From positions 1 to 52,986 of the forward strand of contig CAJVPJ010000056.1 of NCBI GenBank assembly GCA_910592205.1: a stretch of 52,986 bases of DNA. Reading direction: 5' to 3'. Positions within the stretch are counted from its first letter, which is position 1; each line of letters opens with the position of its first letter. The notes below the pieces were generated by a model. That model was not told the DNA's origin, searched no databases, and worked only from the letters and a program-made list of their open reading frames with translations. The stretch is from Paraglomus occultum. Lineage: Eukaryota; Glomeromycota; Glomeromycetes; Paraglomerales; Paraglomeraceae. Shown piece after piece: positions 36,801 to 47,288 of the stretch. The position numbers and the translations under genes are program-made.

Positions 36801-38753
36801 CGTAATGGTGGATATGCTCTTGTAATCGATGGGGTTGCACTGAAGCACGCATTAGAGAAGTGGAGACCCTTATTATTAAACTTGGCGTGCAAATGTAAAG
36901 GAGTCATATGTTGTCGAGTATCTCCTTTACAGAAAGCCGAGGTAGTGAATTTGGTGAAGCACGGTAAGGATGTCTTGACCTGTGCTATCGGAGATGGAGC
37001 AAATGATGTCAGTATGATACAGGTAATATGATCTCGAAAAATAATTTATGATGCATATTTGATGACACCGGCCAGTTATTTACTTCCAATGCTCCTTTAT
37101 TTCCAGGCTGCTCATGTGGGAATTGGCGTTGTTGGTGAAGAGGGTCTACAAGCTGTTATGTCATCTGACTACGCGATAGCACAATTTCGTTTCCTCACTC
37201 GATTATTACTCGTACACGGACACTACGCATACATCAGGAACTCTTCGATGATTGTAAACTTCTTCTATAAGAACATGATAGGCGTCGGGGTACTCTTCTG
37301 GTTTCAATTCTTTTGCGGATATACAACAACAACAATATTCGAATTCACGTACATCCTGTTTTGGAATCTGTTTTTCACCTCGACTCCAGTATTTGCGATC
37401 GGTATATTTGATCGTGATGTTCCCGATAGAGTTGCTGTTCAAGTGCCCGAGTTATATAGATGGGGAATGGAGGAGAGATCCTTCACGTTGGCTAGATTCA
37501 TCATGTATATGCTTGACAGTATATATCAGTCATTGGTATGCTTCTTTGTGCCATACTTTGCCTATCGATTAGGCAGTGTAAATACTTATGGTCGTCAACC
37601 TGACCTTTTGGAGATGGGTACGACAATGGCAGTTGCATGTGTTACCCAGGCTAATTTATTCGTAGGGTTCAATTTTAAGAATTGGACTGTGGTTCATCAT
37701 ATTGCAGTATGGGGATCCATTGCTCTGATGTATGTGTATGTTGCGATATATACTCTTCTACCAATCTCATTAGTGTATGGATATGATCTAGTTGTATACG
37801 GAGGGGCAACATTTTGGGCTTGCATAGCGCTGATAATAGTCATAGCGTTCCTTCCTCGATACGTCTACAGATACTATCAAAGGACATATTATCCAAGAGA
37901 TGTGGACATTATCAGGGAAATGGTCAAGAAGTCACCGAATCATGACTTTACGCATGATGAACGAGTGAACCCGACTCTCAAGATGTCCAGAATCCCGACA
38001 TCTGATACAATAATATCGTCTCAACGACCACCACAATCTGACAGTACAACATTTACACCTCGCCCCAGTTTTACAACTGATCGTACGATGCAGAATCAGT
38101 CGCGAACACCAGATTCTGCCATGCAATCCGAATTTCTCGTACAGGAGTTACAGGAAGGATGTATAATGGCCAATATGCAGACGGGAGAAGTAATTCCAAT
38201 GCGTGGCTACGCATTTGCACAGGAAGCTGGCACCGGACGCATGATCATGGGTACATTACGGCGTAGGAAAACTAATCCAGCATTGGCTACTGCTGCTCGA
38301 AAAAACATGGCTAAGCCAAGTCCATTGCGACGTAACAGTTTGCCTACTGTTAGAGCATCGAAGGATATGACTAATGTTAGAGCATCGAGTGATATGTCAG
38401 ATCTTTTAGATGGTGAGAAAATACGGATGGTGACGTTTACAGAGTCTGCAACAAGTAGTACTACCGCGACTGCGTACTCGTCACGTAGACAAAGTGAACT
38501 GGCGAGTGAATCAATAACCTTGGAACAATTATCTGGTGCTCAATCCGAAACGGCTGGTGGCACGGAACGGAGTGGAGTAGTTAATAATAATAATGGTATT
38601 GAAGCTAGAGTTCTTAATAGGGTTGTTGAAAATGTAAGTAGTGAAGATAATGTGCTTATCGAGGTGGTTGATAGTACTAGCAATGACGATAGTGTTTCTA
38701 GCCGAACAATTGATGACGTAAATAATGCTGACAACCGAGAGTCTGATGTGTAA
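33841..38753 (+). CDS. P4-type phospholipid flippase (Dnf-like)
   Basis: Seven exons (33841-34420, 34524-34917, 34998-35147, 35226-35386, 35463-36155, 36256-37022, 37107-38753) join in phase to about 1463 aa. Key elements: [19 protein letters not shown] at the first membrane pair, actuator loop DGET at 215-218, the P4 proline motif PISLY in TM4, phosphorylation site DKTGT with Asp437, TGDKLETA, and the hinge [11 protein letters not shown] at 905-915. Membrane helices of the C-terminal half follow in exon 7 ([18 protein letters not shown] onwards). P4-ATPases move aminophospholipids or PC from the outer to the cytosolic leaflet, usually with a Cdc50/Lem3 partner, which is not in this window. 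The final ~290 residues are a hydrophilic Ser/Thr/Asn-rich cytosolic tail with repeats of [16 protein letters not shown]. Overall sequence suggests the Dnf group rather than Drs2 or Neo1, with moderate certainty. Confidence 0.95.
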
Positions 38754-39544
38754 CTAACATTGGTGGGATAGTTCGTCAAACCTAATTTGAAATCTGTAGA
38801 TACTAATTGTACTAGTTACGAGAAAAAATGTATTAATTGTTGTCATAATAGAGTTATTATGAGTCAAAAATCATTTGATCAAATTGAATGTTACACATGT
38901 TTGCTATCCCTTTGAAAATCGTATAGACAAAGGCCGAACAATGAAATGTATTACAAAATTAATAATGTTGTACATGAGCCCTGGATCAAAGGGTCTCTTT
39001 TGATTATCACAACAACGAATGGCTCATTGTATAGCTTATTTTGGAAGATGCAATTTCCATGCTATTTGTTAGGTAACAAAGGGTTAACGCAGGTAAATTT
39101 CACGTGGCAAAAAGGTAATATCGGCGTCGAATGAGTTTTCTTTAAAGAAACCAAACGAATGCCAAACAGCTATCGAATTAAGAATTCTCAAATAGCCATG
39201 TACTCGATCTCGTAGACTAAAATATCGCTGTTGCAAGCTCGTTGAGCACTGGGCAACTGGTTAATTAGTAAATTTTAACTGATAAAATATATAGATTGTC
39301 AACGTCAGATGAGGAGAAACAGCAGGCTTTATTGTACAGCTCTACTGTATACGTCATCGTTAAAATTTTAATATTAATTAGTATTATTAATAATAATCAT
39401 GATTAGTTACGTGGGCGTACAGTATATGAGTCAGACAGATGAGGCCGCATATTAATATGACAAAAACTAAAGGGTAAAGCCGCAAAATCTATTCCCGAGT
39501 TTAAAAAACACATAAATTATCCCAAAGTATTGTTGCATGTCAGT

Positions 39545-39676
39545 TTGGAATTTATGTCCATTCCGAATGGACATATTAATATTAATATGTTAGATTGGAA
39601 TTTACGTCCATTCCGAATGGACATATGTCAGATAGAATTTATGCCCATGCTGAACTGACATATATGTCAGATGGGA
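39545..39676 (+). repeat. Three tandem copies with an inner palindrome
   Basis: TTGGAATTTATGTCCATTCC at 39545 and TTGGAATTTACGTCCATTCC at 39595 are each followed by GAATGGACATAT; the core GTCCATTC-C-GAATGGAC is a near-perfect 17-bp palindrome. A third, degraded copy begins near 39632 (AGAATTTATGCCCATGCTGA). Spacing is about 50 and 37 nt. Confidence 0.75.
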
Positions 39677-39810
39677 ATAATAAAAACAATTAGGTAAGAG
39701 TATTATAAAAGTAATAACAATATATATGGCGATGGGTGAACGCTGTTATCATTCCGTTTATCCTTAAATAAACTCCTTTATAATAATAAGGGATTCTACC
39801 AATCGAAAGC

Positions 39811-40219
39811 TAGGCCCTATTCATTCAAGTTCCAAATTTAGGTCTGATTTCGAATTGAAGTAACACAACATCAGACTTGTTCCTCATCAAAAAAGGAAGT
39901 ATGAATAACAAAAAAAAAAAAAAAAGATCGACACCATCAATTATGTCAATAATAACAAGTGAAAGGACTCCACCTACTAATACTAACACTATTGCTAGAA
40001 AAGTCTGCAAGTAACAATGCTTGTTGAAGTAACAGCAGAGACTTCTTATTCATGGGCGTAACGATATTAATTTTCGGAATTTAAGTGATTGCAGATCATG
40101 TACGCATTTAGTTACAGGGACAAAATAAGGGAGAATTGACGTATCGATCGGATCGGTAATCATTTTCCCGTTTCCTAAAAATGGAAGTAGGGACAAAAAA
40201 ACGAAATGAATAGGGCCTA
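39811..40219. mobile_element. 409-bp non-coding TIR element (MITE candidate)
   Basis: TAGGCCCTATTCATT at 39811-39825 is the exact reverse complement of AATGAATAGGGCCTA at 40205-40219. The outermost TA could be the target duplication, leaving GGCCCTATTCATT as the TIR. The interior holds an A17-type homopolymer near 39910 and only short frames. It has no similarity that I can see to the MITE in the MetRS intron. Confidence 0.65.
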
Positions 40220-42807
40220 ATTTCACACGATCCGGTATTTTACCAAATTTGGTTGACAAGTTGGCTAATAGATGTCGTACCACCTTAAGCTTAAATCCAC
40301 ATGATCTTAATAGGGCATGCAAATGAGAGGTTGATTATGATGTGGCTGTAAAGTTGACCAATGTGGCTGATAACGTTTTGAAAAGTAATAATGGTGCTCA
40401 TTTATAACTTATCATTATGGACCTGTTAATTTAATGTTCATACCAGAATGTGATGAATATAAACCATAACAGGATTAATATATATTGATATATAATTATA
40501 ATAGGACTATCCCTACATCAATATGCCTTGTGGTGTGCTACGTAAGCAAATTTGTCACCCTCCGGGACCACTACAATGCCAAGATGGCATTTTGATCATT
40601 TAAGAAGCGCCACTTAGTGTTTTTTTCCTGTGGAATATTAATAATTTTCGGGTTAATTAATTTTTTGTACTTGGATAAAATAAATCTTACCAATATTGTC
40701 TGTATAATCCTTGCGTTGAATATAGACTATGCATGCAGTCTTCATAGTCATAATACATGATCAGGTCCATACTAATACCCCACCCATCTCCATCCTATAA
40801 TGAAGAATTTATTGAGTATTAGTATATGTGTCATCAATTATGACCATTGGAGAAAGTTCACAGCAGGCCATCCATCTATATGCCAGGCCACGGAGTGCTT
40901 TTAATTCAATGTACATAAGTATCCCCGATATCTTCAGGCGTATCTCTTGTATTAGCCGCAGTTTCAAAAGACACAAGCGCTCCTGTCGTTGATTCTGCAA
41001 CTAGAAATAGTACGAAACCAGGAAATCTATGCATAAACGTATCAGCGTTATTTTTGATTTCTTGGTACGAACTAGACTAGATTTATCATCGCATCAAGCT
41101 TACCTTCCGCCGAACGCTCCTAGAACAAGTAAATGCTTTGAAAATTTTCGTGCATAAATATAAAGTGTATAACAAACCATAATCATCAGTAAAATTTAGC
41201 CCAATTGGATGCCTTCAGAAAATTCCAATATTCGCATCTAAAACATATAAAAACATATCAAAGCCGCACGTCGTTTATTTCGACACAAACTTCAAAAATC
41301 AATATCTCCACATATTGTAAGCGATTGGGCAATTCTATTGACGTTTCTACCAGGACTTGGTTATCCATAAATTTCAGCGTAAAATTTTCACTGATGTAGC
41401 AACTGTTATATTGATGGTTATTTTAGTTACCATTGCGGTACTCTTTACGTTACCTGTTGCTAGGTAATATCTGACGTTTTCGAAGTAAGTGCGACAAATT
41501 TCTAATATATTGAGATAAGTCTTCTGACAAAGCGGCGTATTACTGATCTCAATTATAAAAAGTTTTCTTGTTAGTACGCGTTTTTTTTTTAAGACTCGAC
41601 AGGCGTTATTTCTCCACTATTTATTGCTTTCAGCTGAGCCATTAAAAATGTATCTTGTTCGGAGCTTGAAACGCTTCACTTTATCCAAACAACGCATTGC
41701 TTCTTCATATTTAGTAGAACATTGTAACTATTTTTCGTATACTCTTAACCTTATATTAATATATATATTTTTTGTATTTTGTAGGTCTTTCTGGACTTTT
41801 CTTAATACTTTATTGCGTAACTAAATATAATTCTTGCTTTGTCTGATGGTAATTTATTGATGTGAGTCAACAAATTACTTCGACCAAGCTCCTTTTCACA
41901 TTCTTCTGAGAGAAAATAAAAAGCGAATACTTGTTTCTATCTAAAATAAATTTTATGTTATAAGGTGCACCAACTCTATACTCAACAAGAAAACAACCTG
42001 TCTTTAAAGTCTTTCAGCCCAAGGCGTTTTTTAAAAAATCTTCAGTAATCATGTTTATCGCGATATGCTTTATATTTACAAAGTTACTGGCTGGTTTGTC
42101 ATAAAAATGCCTTTACGCTGAGTTGAAAAAATTTTAAAGTTGGAGTACTTTTTATTAAAATTAGTTCCAAGCAGCGCGCAAGCGAAACAGAAACATTATT
42201 CAAAATTCGTTAAAACGTGCGGAAAGACAAGATGGCTGATGCTGATGCCGATAATGATGTTAATGATTGAAAGAGGGTATCGATAAATGTACATGTTTTT
42301 TTTTAATTCATCTGCTTTTCGTCTACTGCTACGCCATTGAATAGTTCTTAACTTTAGAATCATAGTAGTCTCTTTTATTTTTTAACGCATCTTCTTTCCA
42401 CTAACTCAGACCTCTTTTCAACGTCTTCAAATTTCCGAAATTCCTTTGCAACTAGTATCTCGCCATTCTCCATTATTCTCTGTTGATTCTTGTTGTTGAT
42501 CTTGAATTTAGAAAAACAATCAATTATAATTCGCTTATTTGTAGTTGGCGTTTACTAAGACGTTCATATTATGGTCGATTATTAAAACATCAAATAGCTA
42601 AATGAATATTCGGTTTTTTCGTTACACTGCTCGAACAAATTGAAACGAATTACTATATTTTTATACAATATCCGATTACATGCTAATCATAAAAACGTCT
42701 GACGCTTTCGGTTACGAAAAGATTCATATATTGCGTTCAAATCTGGAGGAAATTAATGATAGCTTTCTGATAACACTGTTACAAGCCAATTACGAATTAA
42801 AAAAGAC

Positions 42808-42905
42808 GAGCTCTACAAAAATAGCCCAGGGCACACAACAAATCGATTTCTACAAAACTAGCGCCCGGGCACACAACAAATTGAGCTCTACAAAACTAAC
42901 CCCAA
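42808..42905 (+). repeat. 37/38-bp tandem repeat, 2.6 copies
   Basis: Copies begin at 42808 (GAGCTCTACAAAA), 42845 (GATTTCTACAAAA) and 42883 (GAGCTCTACAAAA). Each full copy contains CCCRGGCACACAACAAAT. The 91-codon frame across it (42680-42955) simply translates the repeat and is not called as a gene. Confidence 0.8.
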
Positions 42906-43281
42906 CAACTGGTGTAGGCTCAGTTTCCATACGGGGCACTAGAAATTTCTGCTGAAGTATGATTGTCCTTTGTGATAACACTTTGACAACCCGAGCGTGA
43001 AAACAAAAGGTTATTTATTGATAATATCTATATCTCTATAGACTATGCGTCCGCCAGCCGACGCTATAGAACAGTGGAATTTGAGTAAATATTAGATTTG
43101 TAAAAATAAGAGTGCGTGAAGCTGCGTACACGGCCGGCTCACTGCGGCGTATGATAAAAATGATTCAGAGATGCCAACTCAATGCTTACTTATGTCTCGA
43201 TCGAACATTATCGCGTGAACTTTTTTCTTCTTATCATGTGTTTGCGAAAATAAATTGACGGCACTTTTTTCTGACGCGCAG

Positions 43282-43990
43282 GGATTAAGTGTATGGATGA
43301 GAACGACCCAACGTCAACGTTCCATGCATTTGTCCCGCCTCGCGCATCATCTTAAACAGCAATATGATATACTCAAGGATATCAGACGAAGCCAGACCAA
43401 GTTTGTCCTCAATGGTCAGCTTCAAAGGATGGCTACTCTTATTCTGTTGAATTGAGCTCCCAGACATGGAATCCGCAAAGCGGATCGTTCGAATTATTAT
43501 GCGTATTCTTCAAGAGCAAATTCATGGTCTGAAAGACAGCAGTGACATCATTGCTGACAACGAACATCGTTGCCGTGCACGATATCAACGCGACTGTTGC
43601 CATATAAACAACGATATTTCCCAAAAATATCCTCTAAACTCTGCATCGCATCTTCATATCTTCATGCCTAACTCTGAAGCGCAATTAAAACGAGCGATGT
43701 CTAGCATCAAAAAGACATGTAATGCGTTCAAGTTGAAAGGAGATTTGGCATTAGCCAACGGCGTGATCGTCTACAGACTTACAGACGACGGTTGGAAATC
43801 TCGTAGCTTAAATGTGTGGCACGAAAAAGTAAGTTCAGCTCATGAGGAGGTCTCGGAATCAAAAGACACGTTACAGCTGACTACAAGGATCCAGTTCTAC
43901 CTTAGACGATTTTTTTACTTTTTCTCCTTATTATATTCTTGGTTTTCCCTGCCTGCAATCATGATTATGATCAGTTTAGTATACTTCTAG
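43282..43990 (+). pseudogene. Unknown protein with a +1 frameshift, C-terminal membrane segment
   Basis: After an acceptor (CGCAG at 43277-43281) the frame reads GLSVWMRTTQRQRSMHLSRL to RMATLILLN and stops at 43455. One base further on, the next frame continues without a gap as ELPDMESAKRIVRIIMRILQ and runs to 43990. Ignoring a single base (one T near 43453) gives one continuous protein of about 235 residues: a basic, helical N-terminal part, a middle with an MPNSEAQLKRAMSSIKKTC helix, and a very hydrophobic end (RRFFYFFSLLYSWFSLPAIM). It looks like a tail-anchored or peripheral membrane protein. I do not recognise the family. It could be a recent pseudogene, a sequencing error or a missed intron. 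Confidence 0.5.
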
Positions 43991-44430
43991 TATGTGGTTT
44001 GTTTTCCCTCTTTTCCTTGTTTAGCAATGTCGTTCAGAGTCTCCAAGTTTTATTGCTTTTTTGCTTATATTGCATTTGCATAGTATGCTGCATTCATGCC
44101 ATTCTCTATCAGACGATGAATGATTACTGATGCATCCATTTCATATGATAATAATAAATGATACCTCACAGATTACTTCACTTTGTTTGGTTTTGTTGCA
44201 GCACGACCCATATTGAAAGGCTTCCGTTGCATCTAGGTTACGCTCAACGTCTAACGAAGAACTAGTGCCTTAATCGCTGAAATATCATTAATCTATACTC
44301 ATTGGGTTAGACTTCTCCGAATCGTAGTAGGAATACGAGAACTATTATCGGGAATATTCGTCCAAGTGGTTATCGTGGCGACTCGTATGCGTAGCGGCTG
44401 ATACAATAATTGAATGACCGGTAATCGATG

Positions 44431-44720
44431 ATGAGAAGAACTCTCATGTTAACCCATCGCGTTCACATATTTATAGAACTGCTTGACTTACTCAAACAGG
44501 CACATAACCTTGGGATTGCTCATCGGGATATTCGTATTCTGATGACTGACTAGAATATTACTTATTGACTGGAAAATCATCGGGATATGGCTGAAAAAAT
44601 GGGCACCACGGATGAGTGATATCTGTATTCTGTCTTCGGAACCAACCCGGTGCAAAAACTATCGCATAACATGGATACTGAAGACTTTGGATGAATCAAG
44701 TACTCCACACTGGATCAAAT
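44431..44720 (+). pseudogene. Protein-kinase-like relic
   Basis: One frame reads MRRTLMLTHRVHIFIELLDL then LKQAHNLGIAHRDIRILMTD, followed by TAG, then NITY, TGA and LENHRDMAEKM. The H-x-x-G-I-A-H-R-D-I catalytic-loop core followed by a divergent strand matches the kinase fold, with IRILM in place of the usual KP-NIL. Two in-frame stops right after the catalytic loop and no recognisable DFG show it is dead. Family identification rests only on this short segment. Confidence 0.55.
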
Positions 44721-45451
44721 GTGAAGATTGTAAATTGATGCTCCTATTTAACTATATCTAACAGGCCAACGGAGACTCTTGTGGTTAATTTGGAGGTTCG
44801 TTCCTTACTTTTTTTAAACGTGATAGTGATTGAAGACTTGCGTTCTCACATTGTTACAAATCAATCATCCATCTTCGTATATGATATATACAACTTTTTA
44901 TTCTGCATTTGCATGATAGACCAGTTTCATACGCAAAAGATATAGTTGAAACTTTTCTCCTTCTTCCCTTCATTGAGTAGGTGATCTTTTTAGACTATAA
45001 TTTGGAATCCCAACACTTTGCTTTTTTCCCTTTGCAAATATAAACTCAGTCTTAAAAAAGTTCACAGAGATGATACCGTCCTTGTATTGCATTTGGCACT
45101 GTTTTGAAGGATACGTAGATAATTAGTTTATTCGAACACGTTTATTTCGTTTACGTTCAAACTAAGAAAGCGATATCGAAAAATAAAAGACCAAATTCAA
45201 TAATATTTTATTGTATTACCAATCATTCGACAAAGCTTAAATGCGTTAGAATGTAGTCAACTGCACGCGCAATTTTAACATACCTTCATCCATGCAACGA
45301 GCATGCTCTTTCGGTTAAACGTAGTATTTACATTACGTAATATTAAATCATACAGATAATAAAATAGCCTTCAGCATGCTGGTTGTTCCACTAGAAGGTA
45401 AAACTCAATCGCGCAAAAGCGGGGTCAATTGTGTACAATTGTGACTCGCAA
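44721..45451. other. Intergenic region, nothing recognised
   Basis: AT-rich sequence between the kinase-like relic and the 3' end of the NIP30 gene. TTTATT at 45141-45146 could be a distal polyadenylation signal for the minus-strand gene. No repeats or RNA genes seen. Confidence 0.35.
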
Positions 45452-46656
45452 TCATTCGCTATCGTCATCACTATCCTCTCCATAGCCCAAGAGAGATGCG
45501 AGGGGATTTGCCACGGATGGTGTTATCTGCTCAGTAGATGCGTCTCCCGATTTATCCTCTCTCTCAGTTTTCTTTGTGATGTCCGCATTACTGTCTTTGT
45601 TCTCGCTCCCCTTCTTATTTTCGCCTCCAACATCTTTCCTCTTCTCTCCATTATTTTTCGTGCAATCACCATCGCCTTCATTCTTATTCCCCATATCTTC
45701 AATCTTAATCTTCTTGTCCAAATGATTACTGCCAGTTTCGCTATCTCCTGATGCTTTTTTCCGAATCATTACACTCCGCCTCTTCACCGCATTTTTCAAG
45801 ATATCCTTCTGTGCATCGTGTTTAATAACCTTGGGTTTATCAGGATGCTGTTTAACATGTGGTGCAGAGCCAGTTATTACTGAAACTGTACTATATGCAG
45901 CTTCATCTGCTTCTGCTGCAGCGCTGCAATCATCGGGCGAGAGAAAAAATGAACGTAAATATATACAATATTTGCAAACAAATCATCCATAATACGTATT
46001 CATCATTCATTAACACTGCACTGTCATGCTAACCGTCTGAATTCCTCGAGAAGTTCTTCTTCTTTTTTGAGCTTTACTTTTTCGTTCTTGCGCTCTTGAC
46101 TCTCCAACGTAGCCAAGAATTCAATCTCGTCTTCGTCTAGTCTATGAATGAGGTTACCTAGCGTCGCGTTAAGACTAAGCAAAGCCAGGGAGTAATTACC
46201 ACAACAAATGAGTTGGGTCTACGTACTAAATCTAGTCATCTCTTGAAGCGCTTCTTCCTTTTTCATTTTCTGCTCTTGTAGTCTCTCATATAACGTTCGA
46301 GGATCATATACCTCCTCCTCTTCCTTCGGAGCCTCTATCAAGAAATGCGACATTGATCGTGAATACGTTTGATAATGAGAGTCGCAAGTAACGAAAGAGT
46401 TTATTGTGTACATGTATGCAATTGTTCATTCCGTTACTGTCCACTTTTTTCCGTGGGGCATTCGTTCTTCGCGCGCACCATTGTCACGTAAAATTTACTG
46501 CTTATACATGTCTTCACAATCTATATTCTTATCAGTGCATGTACCTTTCCCCGTCTTCTCCATAACAATCTTCCATTCTTCTTGCCTTTTTCGACGAGCT
46601 TCGTCTATCTCTTCCTGGGAGACAAATTTTCGTTTTAGAGAGCCTTCTGGATCCAT
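45452..46656 (-). CDS. NIP30/FAM192A-domain protein (PSME3IP1-like)
   Basis: Four minus-strand exons (46656-46545, 46334-46227, 46157-46034, 45923-45452) join in phase to about 271 aa. The start MDPEGSLKRKFVSQEEIDEA is followed by RRKRQEEWK, and the next block EEVYDPRTLYERLQEQKMKK is the hallmark of the NIP30 domain (human FAM192A has EVYDPRSLYERLQEQKDRKQ). NLIHRLDEDEIEFL and the late ILKNAVKRR and LLGYGEDSDDDSE segments also line up. The human protein, PIP30/PSME3IP1, binds the 20S proteasome activator PA28-gamma through its phosphorylated acidic C-terminus and acts in the nucleus; the C-terminal EDSDDDSE here is similarly acidic. The function in fungi is not established. Between the conserved blocks (residues about 165-245) is a Lys/Glu/Asn/Gly-rich disordered linker. 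Confidence 0.9.
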
Positions 46657-46770
46657 TTTAGGAGAGAATGTTTTTAATATTATATTTGCTTAATAGAATA
46701 ATCGCGTGTAACCTTGACTATCATTTTCATACCCCTGTCACAATTTTTCTTGCTTCTTTACGTAACAGAC
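46657..46770. promoter_or_regulatory. Compact divergent promoter, NIP30 / BOL3
   Basis: Only 114 bp separate the two start codons. The interval is AT-rich at the NIP30 side (TTTTAATATTATATTTGC near 46670) and includes CGCG near 46704. A shared bidirectional promoter is the simplest reading. Confidence 0.55.
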
Positions 46771-47288
46771 ATGTCGAGTGTTCGCTTAATTTATCGTCAA
46801 CTCTTTATTCCAAAGAGTAATGACTTGATAAGGCGAACGATTATTCACAGGACGTATACAACAGAACCTCAATCTGATGGTGAAAAATACCTGCACAACA
46901 AATTGACTGAAAAGTTTCAACCAACGAGACTCAGTGTTCAAGACATCTCAGGTAGTAATTATATATCAGTGACAAGCATCTTTCATAGACATAGACAGAA
47001 TATTAGTTCTGTAATTTCAGTCAGGATTTAACTGTGAGATTCTTGGTTTAACGGGATTGTTAGGTGGTTGTGGCTCCATGTATTCTATTGACATTGCATC
47101 AAAGGCTTTCGAAGGTCTCCCAATAGTTAAACAGCATCGGATGATAAATGAATATCTTGCAGAAGATATTAGAAAGATGCACGGCATTCAAGTAAGTGAT
47201 GACCACATGTTACGATCTATGTAATTAGTTCGGTATTTCTTTCTCATCCTAACTACGCGATCGACAGTTGAAGACTTCTGTGGAGTGA
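46771..47288 (+). CDS. BOL3: Mitochondrial BolA-like protein 3
   Basis: Three exons (46771-46951, 47064-47191, 47268-47288) join in phase to about 109 aa, the normal size for BOLA3. Residues 1-32 are basic and Ser/Arg/Tyr-rich (RLIYRQLFIPKSNDLIRR), consistent with a mitochondrial presequence. The BolA domain follows: KYLHNKLTEKFQPTRLSVQD, ISGGCGSMYSIDIASKAF, then IVKQHRMINEYLAEDIRKMHGIQ. The conserved cysteine in GGCGSMY and the QHRMIN histidine are the cluster-ligand residues known from BolA3. It works with the monothiol glutaredoxin Grx5 and Nfu1 to deliver 4Fe-4S clusters to mitochondrial enzymes such as lipoate synthase. The last exon has only six codons plus the stop (LKTSVE); it was placed from the CGACAG acceptor and phase and fits the short tail seen in homologues. 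Confidence 0.92.

Larger units (their letters stand above)
38754..42807. other. Intergenic region with repeats, no gene recognised
   Basis: Apart from the palindromic repeats (39545-39676) and the TIR element (39811-40219), the sequence is AT-rich with short chance frames. A phrase near 40325, TGATGTGGCTGTAAAGTTGA, recurs near 48687 as TGATGTGGCTGTAAAATTGA, which suggests another dispersed repeat family. Confidence 0.45.

Noticed and set aside
36437..36907. 156-codon minus frame
   Set aside because: Antisense to the cytosolic domain of the flippase; no independent support.
42680..42955. 91-codon plus frame
   Set aside because: Mostly a translation of the 37/38-bp tandem repeat; no splice partner or homology.
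45431..45751. 106-codon hydrophobic plus frame
   Set aside because: Antisense of the Lys/Glu-rich tail of the NIP30 protein; complement of Lys/Glu codons gives Phe/Leu/Ser.
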